Below, piece by piece: positions 18,810-28,223 of a stretch of 64,000 bases of DNA. The notes below the pieces were generated by a model. That model searched no databases. It was not told the DNA's origin and was given only the letters and a program-made list of their open reading frames with translations. The position numbers and the translations under genes were made by a program. Source of the stretch: Gemmatimonas sp. (lineage in GTDB: Bacteria; Gemmatimonadota; Gemmatimonadetes; Longimicrobiales; Longimicrobiaceae); the NCBI GenBank assembly GCA_009380025.1, contig WHSP01000005.1:1-64000 (forward strand), given 5' to 3'. How positions within the stretch are numbered: the first letter of the stretch is position 1; each line of letters starts with the position of its first letter.

Positions 18810-20018
18810 ATGACCCAGTTGCGACTCTTTCAGGCCCGCCCGGTAGTCGCCCTTGTTCGGGGGGCTATCGGCGTCGTTACGATCGCGACCTTCGCGGTCT
18901 CCCCGGCGTCGGGCCAGAAAGATGACCTTGCGTTCATCAATGGCTCCGGATCGGATCAGTCCGCAACGTACGACGGCCCGACCGCCCTCGAGCGAGGCCA
19001 CTACGCCGTTGTTATCGACCTGGACGAGAATCGCCTCTATTTCAAGCAGGGTGACCTTACGCTCTGGTCCGCGCCGGTGGGGACGGGGACCGGAATGAGG
19101 GTGATCACGAACGACAACGACTGGGAGTTCTCGACGCCGACGGGCCAATTCCAGGTCCAGTACAAGGAGCGTGATCCGATCTGGATCGCGCCCGACTGGT
19201 ACTACATCGAGAACGACCTCCCGGTCCCGCCGGCGAACGACCCCTCCCGCCACAGAGAGGGGGTTCTCGGGGTGGCGGCGGTGTACATTTCGCCGAGTCT
19301 GGCAATTCACGGGACCGATAAGCCGGAGTTGATCGGGGAGCGCGTTTCACACGGCTGCATCCGCCTGGAGAATCGGTACGCGATGCGGCTGTATCACAAC
19401 GTGCAGATCGGCACCGAAGTGATCATCGTGGGAGGGGAGCAGGTAAAGAAGAACGCGCGGGTCGTCGATCTGCGGAAGGGGTACGATCCGTCGCTCGCGT
19501 CGAAGGGTGGTCGGAAAAAGGCCTCCGTCGACAAGGTTTACCAGCGCTGGATCGAGATGGATACGGACGAGTTGGCTGACGTGCTGGAGGAGGAGCTCGA
19601 GGAAGATGTCGACGATTCCCGATGGGACGAGGTTGCCCTGATCCTCGTCGACCGCGCCCAGAATGAGAACGATGAGGCCCTGGACGTGCTCTTCGAGCGG
19701 TCACTTGACCTCCCAACCCGAGCGATCGAACGGGAGTGGGGGACCTTGCTCGCCGATGTCTACCGCCGGGCACCCGAATGGACTCTGGAGATGCTTTCGG
19801 GTCGGACCCCGCGGGAGCGGCGGCGGCTCGCCGGGATGATGGTCGAAGCCTCCGTGACGCTGTACGGAGGTGACCTCGAGTCCCGATCGACCCCGTGGCC
19901 CACCTCCCGCCTGTCGCGCGAAGCCGTCGGCAGGCGAGCCGGGCGTGGCTGGGACCTGCTCGCCGAGGCCGAGCGCCGCCACCGGACGCGAACCGGTACG
20001 GCGAGGACACGGGATTGA
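18810..20018 (+). CDS. L,D-transpeptidase (ErfK/YbiS family)
   Basis: A 402-residue exported enzyme. A signal peptide (hydrophobic stretch GAIGVVTIATFAVSPASG, cleaved near GQ) leads into the YkuD catalytic domain: YAVVIDLDENRLYFKQGDLT, then the active site HGTDKPELIGERVSHGCIRL containing the catalytic cysteine and histidine. The domain cross-links peptidoglycan stems (3-3 links) or attaches proteins to the wall. The C-terminal 170 residues are charged and helical without a known domain. It converges on a lytic transglycosylase gene, which also acts on the wall. Confidence 0.9.
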   Translation: MTQLRLFQARPVVALVRGAIGVVTIATFAVSPASGQKDDLAFINGSGSDQSATYDGPTALERGHYAVVIDLDENRLYFKQGDLTLWSAPVGTGTGMRVITNDNDWEFSTPTGQFQVQYKERDPIWIAPDWYYIENDLPVPPANDPSRHREGVLGVAAVYISPSLAIHGTDKPELIGERVSHGCIRLENRYAMRLYHNVQIGTEVIIVGGEQVKKNARVVDLRKGYDPSLASKGGRKKASVDKVYQRWIEMDTDELADVLEEELEEDVDDSRWDEVALILVDRAQNENDEALDVLFERSLDLPTRAIEREWGTLLADVYRRAPEWTLEMLSGRTPRERRRLAGMMVEASVTLYGGDLESRSTPWPTSRLSREAVGRRAGRGWDLLAEAERRHRTRTGTARTRD

Positions 20019-20128
20019 GCCGGGCTACGGCTCGAGCGTGATCCCACAAGTCAGAACGGGGGCGACCCATCCGGCTCGGAACCCCGGGCTCCTCAACGTT
20101 CTGTATACCCGTTGCCGGGGCGGCCCGC

Positions 20129-20875
20129 TCATCTAACCGGGCTCACCCCATCCCCTCGATAGACCGATCCTGAAACGCCGAGAACCTTTTCCGAGTAGCC
20201 GTTTTCCGGGTCACGACCGGCCCGCAGCGCCTGATCCACCGCACCCTGCCCACGGTTGTAAGCGAGCAACGCCAGCTTGACATCCCTGGTGTAAAGGTCG
20301 AGCATGCTGCGGAGGTATCGGAAACCGGTCCGTAGATTGGTTCGTATGTCGAGGATCTGGGCTTCGGTTCTGAGGCTCGGGTCGACGGACCTGGCCGTCG
20401 ACGGCAGGAGTTGAGTCAGGCCGAGGCCGCCCCCCGATCCACGGGCTTGCGGGTCGAATACGCTTTCGACCCGCACGAGACGGAAGCCCAGATCCGGATC
20501 GATCCCTTCCGCGACAGCGCTTTCGACGATCTCGAGGGCGAGCTGACGGGGGATCCGATAGAGACGAGCGAACGCTGCGGCTCGTTCGGACTCCGTCGGG
20601 GGCAGCACTTCGATCTCTACTTCGTTCTGAGAAGGATGACCGAGCAGCCCCCGGTGATCGTCCTTCGAGGTGGGCGGCGGCGTCACCTCCTTACCCAGAA
20701 GCTTTGGTCCCGGCGCCGGCAGCGTATCGAGCTCGACGGGCTGTAATTTCAAACGGCTCGCAGCGGCATCTTCTGCGGCCACGAGCGTGACGAGGATGAC
20801 CACAAGCGGCGCGGTGGCCCTCGCGGTGCGCCTTCGGAGAGTGGCGCAAGGTCGGCCGGCGATCTGGTATAACAA
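20129..20875 (-). CDS. Lytic transglycosylase (SLT domain)
   Basis: A peptidoglycan-cleaving enzyme of the soluble lytic transglycosylase fold. Recognisable parts are LGFRLVRVESVFDPQARG (ES catalytic glutamate motif), GLGLTQLLPSTARSVDP, and NLRTGFRYLRSMLDLYTRDVKLALLAYNRG. A basic then hydrophobic segment (RRRTARATAPLVVILVTLVA) looks like a signal sequence. The track start at 21166 is far upstream and unlikely; I place the start at TTG 20875, but GTG 20803 is possible and neither has a clear ribosome site. Convergent with the L,D-transpeptidase gene. Confidence 0.8.
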   Translation of the reverse strand: MLYQIAGRPCATLRRRTARATAPLVVILVTLVAAEDAAASRLKLQPVELDTLPAPGPKLLGKEVTPPPTSKDDHRGLLGHPSQNEVEIEVLPPTESERAAAFARLYRIPRQLALEIVESAVAEGIDPDLGFRLVRVESVFDPQARGSGGGLGLTQLLPSTARSVDPSLRTEAQILDIRTNLRTGFRYLRSMLDLYTRDVKLALLAYNRGQGAVDQALRAGRDPENGYSEKVLGVSGSVYRGDGVSPVR

Positions 20876-21153
20876 GTTCGCTTGGTGTTCTCGATGCTTC
20901 TCAGTACCACGGTCGTGGCCCGGCCGTGCATGGCCGAGGACCGTAACGAAGGAGAGCCTCGGATACAAGCTTCGTTCCCGACGAAGAACCCATCGCAGAT
21001 TTCGGGAAACGGAGGTGTTCAGCATTGCGCAGAACACATGTGGTATCTTGGACTTGCGTGACTCGTTGACCTGCGGTCCGGGCGCTTGGCTGGAATGAAG
21101 TTCGCAGGGCCGGATGCCATCGGAGAACCACGACGCACAGGAGACAGTGCAGG

Positions 21154-22449
21154 ATGAAACGGTCATATCAGATCGGAGCCGGCGTCTTGCTCATGATGGT
21201 CGGGCTTCCAGGCGTGGCCCCGGCACAGACGCCGGCGTCGACTGCGGGCGCTACCTCGGAACGCTGTGCGAACGGCGCGCGGGTACTCTCCGGCCGGTGT
21301 CCCGCCGAGACATTTTTGCTGGAGGTTCTCGCACGAGACGGGGTTGCCAGCGCCATGGCGACGCTCGATGAGCTCGTTGCGTCGAACGAGGACGTTCGCA
21401 GAGACGCGCATGGTTTTGCGCACGCGATCGGGATCGAGGCATACACGGGTGCGGAAGAAGTAGGTGAGGTTTTCTCTCGCTGCACGCCGGCATACCAGTC
21501 GGGATGCTATCACGGCGTGATCCAGTCGTACTTCGGCCATCAGATAGAGCACACTGGCAATGGTCTGGATCCTAGCCTGATCAATGCGCTCTGTCGCACG
21601 CATCGAGAAGGCAACTCGTCGCGTTGGCTACTCTTCCAGTGTGCCCATGGAATGGGACACGGGCTGGTCATGGTCGCCAGCGGCGACTTGCCTGGCTCTC
21701 TGGAAGGCTGTGACCTCGTAGTCGAGATGTGGGAGCGGGAGGCGTGTTACGGTGGCGTCTTCATGGAGAATATCGTTCGGGCAACGTTACCACACCACAC
21801 CGTTGGCCGCCCTGACGCTGGGACGCACCAGCACGGGGCCGCCGCCGAACCGATGGACCCTCACGACCACGGAGTCGCCGGAGCAGCAGGTGGACAGCGC
21901 GAACCGTTCGAGCCGCTGCGAGCGGATGAGCCTCTCTATCCGTGTAGCGTTCTCGCGACTCGGTATAATCCGGCGTGTTACCAGATGCAGACCTCGGCCA
22001 TCTTGCACTTCAACGGCCAGGACATCCCGGCCGCGGCGAGGGTCTGCACGACCGCTCCGGCCTCCTACCGCGAGATCTGCTTCCAGAGTCTCGGCCGCGA
22101 CGTGAGCGCGCAGACCGGGCAGGATCATGAGCGCGCGATCGAACTGTGCCGAAGCGCCCCGCCGGATTATGAGCCGTGGTGCCACATCGGTTACACGAAG
22201 AATCTCATAGACATCACTGCCGATCCCGCGGATGGCTTTGCCTACTGCCGCATCCTTCCGCCCGGCCAATCGAAAGGATTCTGTTACATCGCGGTTGGTG
22301 AACAGATCTGGGTCCTCCACGAATCGGAGGAGCGCCGGGAGGCTCTGTGCGGAGTGGCGGAGACGCCGTATGTCGAGGAGTGTCGTTACGGGGCTGGACT
22401 TGCCGATGACTCCCCGCCTCCCAGTGTGGAGCGCCTGGGAGCGCGATGA
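21154..22449 (+). CDS. Exported Cys/His-rich repeat protein, unknown function
   Basis: A 431-residue protein with a signal peptide (MKRSYQIGAGVLLMMVGLPG, cleavage near PAQ). It has 18 cysteines. Sixteen form pairs: 110/118, 147/163, 186/198, 264/275, 298/309, 332/343, 365/377 and 399/410. The last five pairs recur every 33-34 residues with 11-12 residues between partners, so this looks like a disulfide-pinned helical repeat of TPR length. Conserved-looking histidine motifs HGFAHAIG, GCYHGVIQSYF and CAHGMGHGL occur early, and a His-rich linker (213-239) separates two repeat blocks. No named family is recognised. AGGAG precedes the ATG. Its stop overlaps the start of the next gene (ATGA). Confidence 0.85.
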   Translation: MKRSYQIGAGVLLMMVGLPGVAPAQTPASTAGATSERCANGARVLSGRCPAETFLLEVLARDGVASAMATLDELVASNEDVRRDAHGFAHAIGIEAYTGAEEVGEVFSRCTPAYQSGCYHGVIQSYFGHQIEHTGNGLDPSLINALCRTHREGNSSRWLLFQCAHGMGHGLVMVASGDLPGSLEGCDLVVEMWEREACYGGVFMENIVRATLPHHTVGRPDAGTHQHGAAAEPMDPHDHGVAGAAGGQREPFEPLRADEPLYPCSVLATRYNPACYQMQTSAILHFNGQDIPAAARVCTTAPASYREICFQSLGRDVSAQTGQDHERAIELCRSAPPDYEPWCHIGYTKNLIDITADPADGFAYCRILPPGQSKGFCYIAVGEQIWVLHESEERREALCGVAETPYVEECRYGAGLADDSPPPSVERLGAR

Positions 22450-23642
22450 GGCCGGCGGCGGTTCTCAGGCTCAGGAAGGATGAGGATCGCCGCCTGAGGG
22501 CCGGGCACCTCTGGGTATTCAGCAATGAGATCGATGTCGCCACGACCCCACTCGACGACATCGAGCCGGGCCAGGCGGTCGAGCTGCAGGACGCACGGGG
22601 CAACTTCGTCGCCTGGGGGTACGCGAACCCCCACTCGCTGATCACCGCGCGGATCCTCAGCCGCCGCCGGGATCAACCTCTCGGCGCCGATCTCGTGGCG
22701 AAACGGCTCGGATACGCGCTCTCCCTCCGGGAGCGGCTCTTCCCGCAATCTCCCTTCTACCGACTCTGCTTCGGGGAAAGCGACGGCCTCCCCGGCCTCG
22801 TCGTCGATCGCTACGGTTCCTATCTCGTGGTGCAGCCGACCACTGCCGGGATGGAGCGCTCTCTGGACGAGGTGCTGACCTGCCTCACCGAAATGCTGAG
22901 TCCGGACGGCATCGTCGTACGCGCCGACTCCCCGTTGCGGCGGCATGAAGGTCTGGATCTCTATTCGCGAATCGCCACCGGAAATGTGCCGGAGTCCGTG
23001 GAGATCATGGAGAACGGGGTGCGGTTCCGCGTTCCCGTCCTACTCGGCCAGAAGACAGGGTGGTTCTACGATCACCGTCGGAACCGGGCCCGGCTTCGCG
23101 ACTACGTCGCCGGAACTCGGGTTCTGGACGTCTTTTCCTACGTGGGAGGTTGGGGAGTCCAGGCAGCGGTCTTCGGCGCGCGGGAGGTTGTGTGTGTTGA
23201 CGCCTCGACGGCCGCTCTCGCCGAACTCCGCGCCAATGCGGATCTGAACGGCGTCTCCGACCGCGTTCAGGTTGTCGAGGGCGATGCCTTCGAATCGCTC
23301 GAGCGACTCGAGTCCAGCGGGAATCGTTTCGATTTCATCGTTCTAGATCCACCGGCCTTCATCAAGCGGAAGAAGGATCTCAAGAAGGGAGAGCAAGCCT
23401 ATCGGCGCCTGAACCGGGTCGCCCTCACGCTCCTCGCGGCGGACGGCGTGCTCATGTCGGCGTCCTGCTCCTTCCACCTGGGGCGAGACGCCTTCCTGCG
23501 CGCGATCCTTTGGGCGGCAGGGAGGGAGGGCCGGGAAATCCAGGTGATCGAGGAAGGCCACCAAGGGCCGGACCATCCCATCCATCCGGCGATCCCCGAG
23601 ACGAACTATCTGAAGGCGTTCTTCGTGCGGACGCTGAGCTGA
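22446..23642 (+). CDS. rlmI: RlmI-like class I rRNA methyltransferase
   Basis: A 398-residue SAM-dependent methyltransferase of the RlmI type (23S rRNA m5C1962). An N-terminal PUA-like domain (LRAGHLWVFSNEID) is followed by the central EEHD-like region with GLVVDRYGSYLVVQ, then the Rossmann methyltransferase: VLDVFSYVGGWGVQAAVFGA (motif I), VVCVDASTAAL, and motif IV FDFIVLDPPAFIKRKKDLKKG. A catalytic cysteine candidate is in LMSASCSFHL. The ATG overlaps the upstream gene's stop by four bases, so the two are translationally coupled although functions look unrelated. Confidence 0.9.
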   Translation: MRPAAVLRLRKDEDRRLRAGHLWVFSNEIDVATTPLDDIEPGQAVELQDARGNFVAWGYANPHSLITARILSRRRDQPLGADLVAKRLGYALSLRERLFPQSPFYRLCFGESDGLPGLVVDRYGSYLVVQPTTAGMERSLDEVLTCLTEMLSPDGIVVRADSPLRRHEGLDLYSRIATGNVPESVEIMENGVRFRVPVLLGQKTGWFYDHRRNRARLRDYVAGTRVLDVFSYVGGWGVQAAVFGAREVVCVDASTAALAELRANADLNGVSDRVQVVEGDAFESLERLESSGNRFDFIVLDPPAFIKRKKDLKKGEQAYRRLNRVALTLLAADGVLMSASCSFHLGRDAFLRAILWAAGREGREIQVIEEGHQGPDHPIHPAIPETNYLKAFFVRTLS

Positions 23643-23750
23643 TCACCAACCGACACCTCTCAAACTGTTCTGGACCCGGGCCGACAGGCGGGTATGGCAT
23701 TCGGTTGCCGTCGGCGCCCCGGAGCGAGCGACGCGGCTCCGGTCAGAACG

Positions 23751-23779
23751 TTGGCCGAGTGTCTAGACTGGTGTAGATT
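23751..23779 (+). promoter_or_regulatory. Probable promoter of the OsmC gene
   Basis: TTGGCC (23751-23756), a 17-base spacer and TAGATT (23774-23779) give a plausible sigma70 promoter about 40 bases before the OsmC start codon. Confidence 0.4.
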
Positions 23780-23818
23780 CAGGCACATCGATACTCGCCA
23801 CCCCAATCAAGGCCCATC

Positions 23819-24265
23819 ATGGCTGTTCAGATCACCGGGAAGTACCAGGGCGGCTTGAAGATGGAGCTTCGGCACGGCCCGTCGGGCACGACTTTGACGA
23901 CGGCAGCTCCAAGAGACAACCAGGGCGATGGGAGCTCCTTCTCACCGACCGACTTGATGGCGGCCGCGCTCGGCAGCTGCATCGTCACGACCATGGCAAT
24001 CGCTGCTCAGCGTCAAGCGATTCCCTTCACAGGCGCCGACTTCGTCATCGAGAAGCACATGCGGAGCGACCCGCGACGAGTCGACCGCCTTCCGATCTCG
24101 ATCCGAATGCCAGCGGAGCTCAGCGAGGCGGATCGAGACCGCTTGGAGTACGTCGCCCAAAACTGTCCGGTAGCGAGGAGCCTCCTCCCGGAGATCGAGG
24201 CGGTCGTCACCTTCGAGTACCCCGAGCGCATCCCTCTCCAGGCATCGAGCGATACGTCGGGCTGA
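23819..24265 (+). CDS. OsmC family peroxidase-like protein
   Basis: A 148-residue OsmC/Ohr superfamily protein. The two redox cysteines are present: LGSCIVTTMA (about residue 60) and QNCPVARSL (about residue 121), with the preceding PTDLMAAALG helix typical of the family. OsmC proteins reduce organic hydroperoxides using their paired thiols. Length is normal. It is a single gene with its own probable promoter. Confidence 0.92.
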   Translation: MAVQITGKYQGGLKMELRHGPSGTTLTTAAPRDNQGDGSSFSPTDLMAAALGSCIVTTMAIAAQRQAIPFTGADFVIEKHMRSDPRRVDRLPISIRMPAELSEADRDRLEYVAQNCPVARSLLPEIEAVVTFEYPERIPLQASSDTSG

Positions 24266-24304
24266 GAAAGGACAGCCAGCCGAACCGCCGGTCCTCGCAA
24301 CGCC

Positions 24305-24336
24305 TAGACGGCTGTTGAAAAACAGGCGGCCTGTTG
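24305..24336 (+). repeat. MITE-like repeat, left-end fragment
   Basis: TAGACGGCTGTTGAAAAACAGG resembles the left end of copy A (TAGAAGGCTGTTGAGAAAAC). Only the terminal inverted repeat region is kept. It lies just beyond the mutY stop codon. Confidence 0.5.
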
Positions 24337-24353
24337 ATGACTCGGCTACAGCT

Positions 24354-25415
24354 TCAGAGGAGTTCAGCGATGCGGCGCTGCGCCCGTGGAAGCGCGAACT
24401 CGCCAAGCTCCCCCTCCCTCACCCAACGTACGCCGTCGGCAGCGAGTCCCCGGCTCGGATCGGTCTTCGGGCTAGCAAGCACGGCATCGTAGGTCACCCT
24501 GACGTGGGAAAAGGCGTGGTCAACGCTGCCGAGCTGACGGACGACTGCTACCTTGATTCCTGCCCACTCCGTAGCCGCCCGATGGGCTCCCGCGACGATG
24601 GACTCGCCCGGCGAGCGTGAAACACCGGGAAACTCCCATAACCCCCCGAGTCGACCCCGCCCAGGGCGTCGCACCAGCAGCAGAGTCTCCTCATGCCGAA
24701 CCACGGCCACCGAATGCTTCTCGATGGGCGTTTCACGGGGTCGGCGAGGAGCTGGGCGTTCGCCAACCGTGCCGGCTGCGCGAGCCCTGCAATGGAGATC
24801 GATAGGACAGCGTCCACAGGTCGGAGAGCGAGAAGTGCAAACAGTGGCGCCGAAGTCCATGAGCGCCTGGTTCAGGTCGCCCGGCCTTTCGCCGGGTATG
24901 ATTCGTTCGGCCACGAACCAGAGGCCAGAATCCTTCGGCGCCGGATCGTCGAAAACCCTGGCAAAGACACGACGAACGTTGCCATCCACGACGGGCTCCT
25001 CCCGGCCGAACGCAATGGAGAGGATGGCCCCTGCGGTGTACCTTCCCACGCCTGGGAGCGCCCGGAGCCGCTCCGGATCTTGGGGAACTCGACCGCCATA
25101 TCGATCGGCGACCTCGCGCACGGCCCGATGGAGGTTCCGCGCCCGAGAGTAGTAACCGAGCCCCTCCCACTCCTTGAGCACCTCGTCGAGGGATGCGGCG
25201 CCCAGGGCCGTTAGCGTCGGGAACCTCTGGATCCAGCGTTCGAAGTAGGGGCGGACGGTCTCGACGCGGGTCTGCTGGAGCATCACTTCCGATAGCCAGA
25301 CCCGATAGGGATCGGGACGATCACCCGGCGTCGCTCTCCAGGGCAGCTCTCGGCGGTTTTCGTCGTACCAGTCGAGGAGAGCCTGACGAAGCGCCACTAG
25401 CTCGGCACCCGTCAC
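24354..25415 (-). CDS. mutY: A/G-specific adenine DNA glycosylase
   Basis: A 353-residue MutY, removing adenine mispaired with 8-oxoguanine. The N-terminal HhH-GPD domain shows LSEVMLQQTRVETVRPYF (catalytic glutamate), LRALPGVGRYTAGAI and VDGNVRRVFAR (catalytic aspartate). The 4Fe-4S loop is complete: C-x6-C-x2-C-x5-C in CTSRSPTCGRCPIDLHC. The C-terminal part is NUDIX-like (LLLVRRPGRGRLGGLWEFPG), as expected for 8-oxoG recognition. The start is GTG 25415, one base after the stop of the MFS gene, so the two are probably one operon. Confidence 0.95.
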   Translation of the reverse strand: MTGAELVALRQALLDWYDENRRELPWRATPGDRPDPYRVWLSEVMLQQTRVETVRPYFERWIQRFPTLTALGAASLDEVLKEWEGLGYYSRARNLHRAVREVADRYGGRVPQDPERLRALPGVGRYTAGAILSIAFGREEPVVDGNVRRVFARVFDDPAPKDSGLWFVAERIIPGERPGDLNQALMDFGATVCTSRSPTCGRCPIDLHCRARAAGTVGERPAPRRPRETPIEKHSVAVVRHEETLLLVRRPGRGRLGGLWEFPGVSRSPGESIVAGAHRAATEWAGIKVAVVRQLGSVDHAFSHVRVTYDAVLASPKTDPSRGLAADGVRWVREGELGEFALPRAQRRIAELL

Positions 25416-25416
25416 C

Positions 25417-26808
25417 TCACGAGACCTCACGAAATGCCGCCTTCCAGTTCGTGCCAAGCAGTAGCAGGAGGAGCAGCGAGGATCCTGCGGCGAGCGCTGC
25501 ACGAGCGCCAAAGAGCCGAGCGATCGCCCCCGCCTGGAGGTACCCGACTGGTGTCATCCCGAGGAACATCACCACGTAGACCGCCATCACCCGTCCCCTC
25601 AGCCCGTTCGGCACGAGGGTCTGGAGGAGCGAGTTGGCGGTCGCCGTGCTCAGAATCATGGCGAATCCCGCGGCGGCGAGAAGTGCCAGGGAGACGGGGA
25701 AGGAGAGAGAAAGCGCAAACCCGGTGACGAGCGTCGTGAACGCGGTCGCCGACAGGACAAGAAGGCGGCCACGCGGCACGCGCTCCGTGATGCTGGCAAG
25801 AGTGAGCCCGCCGAGCAACGCCCCGGCGCCGGTTGCGGAGTAGAGCCAACCCATGCCCTCCGGTCCTACGACGAGGATGTCGCGAGCAAAGACCGGCAGC
25901 AGCATCGTATAGGGGAACACGAGAACGGACGCTGCGGCGACGAAGAGCACGATGCTGCGTGCCACCCGGTGATGCCAGATCCAGCTGAACCCCTCCCGGA
26001 TGTTGGCCCAGGTCGATACCGTCTGAGGTATCCTCTCGGGTCTCGGCCGCCGAATGGCCAGGAGTCCGCCCAGCACAGCGAGATACGAGATCGCATTCCC
26101 GTAGAAGCAGGCGGCGACTCCCACCGCCGCGATCAACGCCCCGGCGATCGCCGGGCCAATCATGCGTGTGCCGTTGAAGGCGGACGAGTTCAGGGCGATG
26201 GCGCTCGTCAAATCCCTCTCGCCCACCAACTCGATGAAGAAGCTCTGCCGGGTTGGGATCTCGAACGCGTTCGCAGTCCCGAGGGTCAGCACCAGCACGA
26301 TGATCCACCCAATGCCGATGACGTCGAGGTGAGTCAGGACGGCCAGGCCGAGCGCCTGTAGGAAGGCGACGGACTGGGCGACGATCAGAATCGTTCGCTT
26401 GTCGAGCCGATCCGCGATGGTTCCCGCGTACAGCGAAAACAGAAGGATTGGCAGGGACGTGCCGGCATTGACAACACCCAGCCAGAACGTTGAATCTGTC
26501 AGCTCGAGGACGAGCCAGCCGAGCGCGGTGATCTGTAGCCAGGTGCCACCCAGCGAGAGCAGATGGCCAACATAGAAAAGCCGGAAGTTGCGATGGCGCA
26601 GAGCCGAGAAAGTGCTGCGAAATCCACCCGCGAGTCCGCCCGAAGTTACCGGCGGATTCGCGACCTGCGATGCGGACGGAATGTATCTGTTGCTCAGAGA
26701 GACCTTTACCCGAACCCGTAAAGGCGCCAAATATAAGGTCTGAACCGCGGCTCCGTCAGGCCTGCCCGGTTTCGTCCCGGGGGGTCGCCAGCCATCGAGT
26801 CCCAGCAT
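25417..26808 (-). CDS. MFS exporter (EntS-like family)
   Basis: A major facilitator with 12 predicted spans, of the EntS/MFS_3 type. Homology begins at FSALRHRNFRLFYVGHLLSL; further motifs are AGTIADRLDKRTILI (loop 2-3), RQSFFIELVGERDLTSAIALNS and GPAIAGALIA. The substrate is unknown. The start is doubtful: ATG 26808 would leave only 20 bases to the divergent VWA gene, and TTG 26730 is an alternative without a clear ribosome site; the first 60 residues lack transporter character. It overlaps the mutY region end to start and is likely co-transcribed. Confidence 0.88.
   Translation of the reverse strand: MLGLDGWRPPGTKPGRPDGAAVQTLYLAPLRVRVKVSLSNRYIPSASQVANPPVTSGGLAGGFRSTFSALRHRNFRLFYVGHLLSLGGTWLQITALGWLVLELTDSTFWLGVVNAGTSLPILLFSLYAGTIADRLDKRTILIVAQSVAFLQALGLAVLTHLDVIGIGWIIVLVLTLGTANAFEIPTRQSFFIELVGERDLTSAIALNSSAFNGTRMIGPAIAGALIAAVGVAACFYGNAISYLAVLGGLLAIRRPRPERIPQTVSTWANIREGFSWIWHHRVARSIVLFVAAASVLVFPYTMLLPVFARDILVVGPEGMGWLYSATGAGALLGGLTLASITERVPRGRLLVLSATAFTTLVTGFALSLSFPVSLALLAAAGFAMILSTATANSLLQTLVPNGLRGRVMAVYVVMFLGMTPVGYLQAGAIARLFGARAALAAGSSLLLLLLLGTNWKAAFREVS
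26703..26724. promoter_or_regulatory. Inverted repeat between divergent genes
   Basis: CCTTTAC (26703-26709) and GTAAAGG (26718-26724) form a perfect 7-base inverted repeat with an 8-base centre, just before the AT-rich AATATAAGG. It could be an operator for the MFS and/or VWA gene. Confidence 0.4.
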
Positions 26809-26828
26809 GCCTCACACACGCACCTTCA

Positions 26829-28121
26829 ATGCGCTATACGAACTACTCCCGCTACTCGGGGCATCACGCCGACGCTCTCAACATCGAGGCGCTCCTCGAG
26901 CACCTGTCGGATTTCCTGCTCCAGAGCGGCTTCGCCGGGGGGCCGCACGATCACCCCTACTGGGGGGAGTTCGGCGACGAGGACCGCTCGCTCGACGCAC
27001 TCAAGAACGCTCTGCTACGCGCGCTCGTCGAGAGCGGTCAGCTGACCCCCGAGATGTTGGATGAGCTGCGAGGGAAGGGAGGCGACGAGGAGGTTCAGCA
27101 GCAGATTGCCGAGCTCCTCGACCGACTGGTCCAGCGGCTCATGGAGGAGGGATATCTCGACGTGAATGAGGCGCCGGCGATGCCCGGTGGGCAGATCCCA
27201 CTTTCTGAAGCCGACGGAAAGATCGACGATGCTCGCTCCGCATCGAGGCATGTGGAATTCAACCTGACCCAGAAAGGCATCGACTTTCTGGGATACCGGA
27301 CCCTCCGTCAGCTACTCGGGGCCATGGGCCGATCCGGCTTCGGTTCGCACCAGACCCCGCACCTCGCGACCGGCGTCGAGGCGGAGGCCGCGAGCCGACC
27401 CTACCAGTTCGGCGACACGCTGAACCTGGATATCCCGCGCACTCTCACGAGCGCCCTGGCGCGGGAGGGCCTTCATGACGACGGCACCATTCCCCTCGAC
27501 TACGACGATCTGTACGTCCACCAGGCCGAGTATCGGTCCAGCTGTGCCACCGTGCTTCTTCTCGACACGAGCCACTCCATGATCCTCTACGGCGAGGATC
27601 GATTCACCCCGGCAAAGAAGGTCGCCCTGGCGCTCACGCACCTCATCCGCACCCAGTTCCCTGGCGACACCCTTCGAGTCGTGCTGTTCGGCGACCGTGC
27701 GGAGGAGATCCCCCTGTCGCGCCTCGCGCACGCCCAGGTCGGACCCTTCCATACGAACACCGCGGATGGGCTCAAGCTGGCACGGCGTATCCTCATGGCC
27801 CAGAACAAGGAGATGCGCCAGATCGTCATGATCACTGATGGTAAGCCCTCCGCCTTGACGCTCGAGGACGGCCGGATCTACAAGAACCCGATGGGCCTGG
27901 ACCGCCATGTGCTCCGCGAGACATTCGCCCAGGTCGCGGCATGCAGAAAGTCGGGCATCTTGATCAACACATTCATGCTCGCGCGAGACCCGTCACTTGT
28001 CGCCTTCGTCAACCAGGTCTCGCAGATCGCCCGTGGGAAGGCGTACTTCACAACGACGATGACCCTGGGTCAGTACATCATGCGCGATTTCCTGCGCCGG
28101 AAGACGAGGCGTGCCGGGTAG
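26829..28121 (+). CDS. VWA domain protein
   Basis: A 430-residue protein starting [11 protein letters not shown]; the 53 extra residues of the track ORF are non-homologous. The N-terminal half is helical and acidic. The C-terminal half is a von Willebrand A domain with metal site DTSHSM in [17 protein letters not shown] and the later MITDGKPSA. Similar proteins usually sit beside a MoxR or magnesium-chelatase-like ATPase and assist metalloenzyme assembly. No such ATPase is in this window, so the partner is encoded elsewhere or absent. A strong terminator follows. Confidence 0.88.
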   Translation: MRYTNYSRYSGHHADALNIEALLEHLSDFLLQSGFAGGPHDHPYWGEFGDEDRSLDALKNALLRALVESGQLTPEMLDELRGKGGDEEVQQQIAELLDRLVQRLMEEGYLDVNEAPAMPGGQIPLSEADGKIDDARSASRHVEFNLTQKGIDFLGYRTLRQLLGAMGRSGFGSHQTPHLATGVEAEAASRPYQFGDTLNLDIPRTLTSALAREGLHDDGTIPLDYDDLYVHQAEYRSSCATVLLLDTSHSMILYGEDRFTPAKKVALALTHLIRTQFPGDTLRVVLFGDRAEEIPLSRLAHAQVGPFHTNTADGLKLARRILMAQNKEMRQIVMITDGKPSALTLEDGRIYKNPMGLDRHVLRETFAQVAACRKSGILINTFMLARDPSLVAFVNQVSQIARGKAYFTTTMTLGQYIMRDFLRRKTRRAG

Positions 28122-28144
28122 GCGAAGTAGCACTCGCACGAAAA

Positions 28145-28180
28145 AGGCGACCAGCTCCGATGCTGGTCGCCTCTCCGTTT
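28145..28180 (+). terminator. Terminator after the VWA gene
   Basis: AGGCGACCAGC (28145-28155) pairs perfectly with GCTGGTCGCCT (28162-28172) over a 6-base loop. AAAAA precedes and a T-rich run follows, so it can serve both this gene and the converging nfuA. Confidence 0.85.
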
Positions 28181-28223
28181 GTCCGCGCCGAGGGGGGCGG
28201 GGCAGACCAGGCTTCCCCGCGGC

